A DNA stretch of 64,000 bases. Source: Vespula vulgaris. Lineage: Eukaryota > Arthropoda > Insecta > Hymenoptera > Vespidae. The stretch is from positions 2,680,001 through 2,744,000 of the forward strand of contig NC_066608.1 of assembly GCF_905475345.1 (NCBI RefSeq), given 5' to 3'. The position numbers were made by a program, and so were the translations under genes. Shown here piece by piece: positions 60,247-64,000 of this stretch. The notes below the pieces were generated by a model, which saw nothing but the letters and a program-made list of their open reading frames with translations, made no database searches and was not told where the DNA came from. Numbering within the stretch: position 1 is the stretch's first letter; every line of letters starts with the position of its first letter.

Positions 60247-63200
60247 ACGTATGTATATATTAAAGTGCTGGGCAAAGGGATCGGAGAGAAATGATTGAGA
60301 TGAGAAGGGTGAGGAGGGAAATTGAGGGATTCGGACGAGGGGAAGTTGGGAAGAAGCGAGGGAATAACGATATCACGGTTCGACTATTTCCGAGACCGGC
60401 AATCGCATAGGGTAAACAATTTCCGTCGGACGCGTGCGTCAATACTTTTCATAAATTATCATAATCGGCCCATCGGGCATCAAATATTGACGTCAGATCG
60501 GCATGACTGAATTCGCCGGGACTTTGTACGTCGTTATATGTACTATTCAAAAAGTACGTCGAAAATTTCACGATTATTTATCATTCCTGGTCGTATATAG
60601 GCGACATTTCAACCCTCCGTTTACCCCAATTTCGCTTTACTCATCTCTTCTATATTCTCTTTCTCTCTCCCTCTCTCTCTCTCTCTCTAAAATTGTTGGG
60701 TAGAATGGTAGTGCCCTTGCAAATTGGATTAGCGCGATACGTTACGTTATTGCAGCAGACCGAAGCTTCTCTTCTACCCCTTCGACCACCCCCATATCCA
60801 TTTCGGCCTTCAACCTACCTTCCTTTCATTCCCCTTTCCTCCTTTACCCTTGCATTCGGTGGTTTTGTCGCGGTATCCTTCTCCTCCTCGTCCCTTTACC
60901 TACCCCTTCATCCCACTCATTCCACACCATCCCACCCACCAACCTCCTTCTTCCTCATCCAAACGTCTAAGGATATCCATGGGAGTTTTCGACTATGCTA
61001 GGATTTGTGGCTTTCTCCTTCAACGATTTCTCTGATCGGAGCATCAGCAAAGAGAAAGATCGATGAATATACTCAATGAACAATACTATCAACGAACGCA
61101 TCAAGGAAATATATCATTGTTGGACAAATAGATTCACTGCGTGTGAAACACTGCATTATTTTTGATTGATATGTTATCTGTGTTTATTAAAATTCATAAG
61201 AGTTAACGAATGTTGTTTGGTTTAAAAGAAATATGTAAATGTGTTAACGTTTTAATGTGACGTATATTGTTGTATGTAAGTATATCAGATAGTGTATCAA
61301 TTTTATTTATATCTTTATTTATATCTAGAATTTGATAAATTCGAAAATTTATAAACAAATTTATTAATTCTTAATACGGATTAAATCTAATAGTGTAAAA
61401 AATTCGTATTAGTTTTGATGATCTCTCGTATATTTCCTTCGATCAATATCAACGTAGAAATTTTAGATCATCAAAGATTTTGGATAATTGGTTAAACGGT
61501 AATTCGTTCGACTTGATTGTATCTCTGAACAGAATTAATCTTATTCGAAACGATTTAACTCTGGCAAAGTAAACTAATTTATCGTATCAATAGCGTAATC
61601 AAAATATCTTACTTTGTATAAGGATAAAACGATATATTTATGATGTACAATTCATTAAAAAAAAAAAAAAAAAGAAAAGAAAATCAAGAAAAGAAAATCA
61701 AGAGTCATCTCATACTAATGTAATATGAAATGAGATATAGATAAAAATAATATTATTTCATTTTAGATTCTTAGATATAAGGAACGAACGGAGAGAAGAT
61801 CCAATGAATAAATTATGCTAGTTTGCTTATGAATATTTGGGTAGTAAAATTTGACTGGCAACGCGATAGGTTCGTTAGAGTAAAATTGTTAATGCAAACA
61901 TAGCCACTTTAACCAACGGTGTCACGCGTAAATGCGCTGTCAGATTTGAGGTAGTCCACGGTCGTTCAGGCATGCAAGCGAGCTCGTGTATGTCACGGCG
62001 TGCAAGTGAGGCGACGCAAGCCAGTGGTGACGGGGTGGAGGACGATGGGGGTTGCGGCACAAGAGGGTGGGAAGAGGAGGAAGCGACGGTGAATTTACGT
62101 GAAGCTAGCAACACTTTCCTTCTCGCAACGAATAGCGAAACGAGATATCGATCGGTTGTTACAAAGGAAGTATACACGGAGAAAATCAAATTTTACGGTA
62201 CTTCGTAAATAGACTTTTATGGATTAGATTTTTATGAAAACGACGATATAGCATAGGTTAGATCATCCGATTATTAGGAATCTAATAATAACTTTGTTTT
62301 CTTTTTCTTCTTCTTTTTTTTCTTTCTCCGTCTCTCTCTCTCTCTTGTTTTTTTTTTTTTATCACAATTGTGTAACGACAATCGATAAATCTGGTAATAA
62401 AAAGTTATATGTGATAATAAATTTGTCAAGACAATGCTATGTTAATGATTGTACGGATGGAAAAATTCAAGCGAGTGATACTCTTGTTTTTGAGGTAATT
62501 TTGAGATATAGAGATAAACTTTGATCATGATAATTAATGACTACATTAATTTTCTTCTTCTTTTTCTTCTTCCTTTTTTTCCTCTTTTTCGTATTTAATC
62601 ACTTCTTTAGTAATTAAAGGTTTAATTACTAATCAATTATGATGTGCACTCTAAAATTCATGTTTCACACTCGGTGTGCATTGATGAAATACAATAATAA
62701 GATTCATAATGATGAATATAAATAACGGAGTATCTCGAATTGAAAATGCAAATAACAGGATATAAAAATATTTTTTTGTAAAAGAAAAAAAGAAAAGGAA
62801 ACGATAAAAGCAAGATATTCGATACGAATATTTCGAGAAACTTTAGAACACCGAGAGAAACCTAATCGATTTACATTCGATAGAAAATTGATCGTAAACG
62901 TCGAATAATTTCGTTGGTTCTTAAAAATACAAAAAACAAAAAAAAAGACAGAAAGAAAAAAAACAACCATTTCAATTAAAAAAATACAATTTAATTATAC
63001 CTTGAAGCAATGAAAATCCATTAATATACGAACACGCATAATAACCTTTGGGTTTTGATCGAATTATTCTAAAACGTCTTGTTGGGACGTTAAGGTTGTA
63101 CGACGAGCTATTCGCATCTTCGTTCTAGCCAAGCAAAGCGTGTAAATTCTATGAAGGAGCTTGTCGCTCGAAAATTAGCGTTTAGATAACGGGAATATAA

Positions 63201-63304
63201 TCGTGGTAGACTGGGGCGTAGCAAAGTCGGAGGAGAAATTTCGTTGGGATAGGGGTAGGTAGGAAGGTGATAGAAGGGGGGTGAGAAGAAGAGGAGGCCG
63301 AGGG
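60245..63304. other. Intergenic; GC-richer patches, C-rich tract, AT-rich DNA
   Basis: A non-repetitive patch (60260-60560), a CT tract (60658-60690), a C-rich plus strand (60760-60960) whose Pro/Ser frames are compositional, AT-rich DNA (61080-61860), a GC-richer patch (61870-62200) and AT-rich DNA to 63000. No supported gene. Confidence 0.5.
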
Positions 63305-63313
63305 TATAAATAG
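63305..63313 (+). promoter_or_regulatory. TATA-box candidate
   Basis: TATAAATAG, flanked by GC-rich sequence on both sides, is a canonical TATA element. A start about 30 nt on would fall near GGCGAGTCACG. No coding exon is recognisable before the window ends. Confidence 0.35.
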
Positions 63314-63399
63314 GCCGTCGGTGGTGTCGGCGAAGGCGAGTCACGTTTAACTCAAGATTTCGAGAGTAACGTCGGAGTACGGGTGGGTGGATTGGAAAT

Positions 63400-63437
63400 G
63401 GTGGTGATGGTGATGGTGATGGTGATAGTGATGGTGG
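63400..63437. repeat. (GGTGAT)n minisatellite
   Basis: About six imperfect GGTGAT units. Confidence 0.8.
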
Positions 63438-63676
63438 TAGTAAGAGGAAGAAGAAGGGAGCTTGGAATCCATGGGAGAAGGGAGGTTGCAGGGTTTCTCT
63501 CTTAATCGCGCTCTCTAGACGACACATCGAGGTGCTAACCCGAGGCTCTTGTTAGTCGATTTTATATGCAGCTAGCATGCGATGCAACTTAATGCAGCAT
63601 ACACATGCAGAACGAAAGAGGGTTTCAGGGTGCAGGTGGCCACCGTGTATTCTGCTCAGCGATCGGCTTAGGTAAT

Positions 63677-63690
63677 ACGGTTTAAACCGT
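63677..63690. other. Perfect 14-bp palindrome
   Basis: ACGGTTTAAACCGT reads the same on both strands and lies in a GC-richer unique patch between the TATA-like motif and a microsatellite. A dimeric protein-binding site is plausible. Confidence 0.5.
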
Positions 63691-63706
63691 GCCGCGTTAT
63701 CTTGTC

Positions 63707-63709
<3 letters not shown>

Positions 63710-63749
<40 letters not shown>

Positions 63750-63893
63750 ATAAACATATATGTACGTAGACATACTATCACATGTACTCTCTCATTCTCT
63801 CTCTCTCATATTCTCTCTCTTTCTCTTACACACACACACACACACACACTCTCTCTCTCATATTCTCTCTCTTTCACACATACACACACACTT

Positions 63894-63925
<32 letters not shown>

Positions 63926-64000
63926 ACTCACTCACTCTCTGTCTCTCTTACTCTCTCTTTCTCTCTCTCTCTCCTCATCTTTTCATCCTATCCTTCTCTC
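63710..64000. repeat. Long compound (CT)n / (CA)n microsatellite, runs to window end
   Basis: CT tract, short TA/TACG patch, then CT with inserted CA blocks (63827-63850, 63876-63892) to the edge. The block ATATTCTCTCTCTTTC before a CA run appears twice, suggesting internal duplication. Confidence 0.9.

Noticed and set aside
61875..62208. Open frames on both strands in a GC-richer patch
   Set aside because: Mutual antisense openness with Ser/Pro versus Gly/Glu bias indicates composition; no family recognised.
1..64000. CRISPR arrays, tRNA and rRNA genes, bacterial-type operons
   Set aside because: Repeats are microsatellites or long tandem units without spacer architecture; I saw no tRNA B-box with a matching cloverleaf, no rRNA, and the genes have spliceosomal introns.

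Overview
This window looks like nuclear DNA of an insect, most plausibly an aculeate hymenopteran (wasp, ant or bee). The inference rests on AT-rich DNA without CpG depletion, very dense (TA)n, (TC)n/(GA)n and (GATA)n microsatellites, short GT-AG introns, and two genes of animal type. The species cannot be named from the sequence alone.

Two protein-coding genes can be rebuilt exon by exon. At 2339-3625 (minus strand) a five-exon gene encodes a 300-residue syntaxin-17, the autophagosomal Qa-SNARE, complete with zero-layer glutamine, WxxL motif and glycine-rich membrane hairpin. At 53692-55596 (plus strand) a five-exon gene encodes a 254-residue classical short-chain dehydrogenase/reductase of the insect farnesol dehydrogenase/DHRS11-like group, with an intact Asn-Ser-Tyr-Lys tetrad. 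Both reading frames close exactly across all splice junctions.

The roughly 50 kb between them has no gene I recognise. Most long open frames there are translations of simple repeats (runs of SL, RE, YI, KK or FF). The interval holds microsatellites, scattered GC-richer non-repetitive islands that may be cis-regulatory elements, a few promoter-like TATA motifs (40893, 63305, 27261), one short inverted-repeat element (35349-35457), and several blocks of long-period diverged tandem repeats (about 6.6-7.2, 12.4-13.4, 37.4-37.8, 46.0-47.1, 48.0-49.1 and 49.8-50.4 kb). The last three cluster within 4.5 kb. A few non-repetitive open frames with plausible splice sites are listed as low-confidence candidate exons.

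Downstream of the dehydrogenase, a 48-codon ATG-initiated frame at 56218-56364 has a signal-peptide-like N-terminus and may be a small secreted peptide or the first exon of a secreted protein. The right end is G-rich DNA, a TATA motif, a perfect 14-bp palindrome and a long CT/CA microsatellite that reaches the window edge.

No tRNA, rRNA, CRISPR array, viral gene or intact transposase was found. The two genes have no evident functional link: one acts in autophagosome-lysosome fusion, the other is a soluble oxidoreductase. I found no convincing new multi-gene system. The most unusual structural signal is the set of independent long-period tandem repeats.
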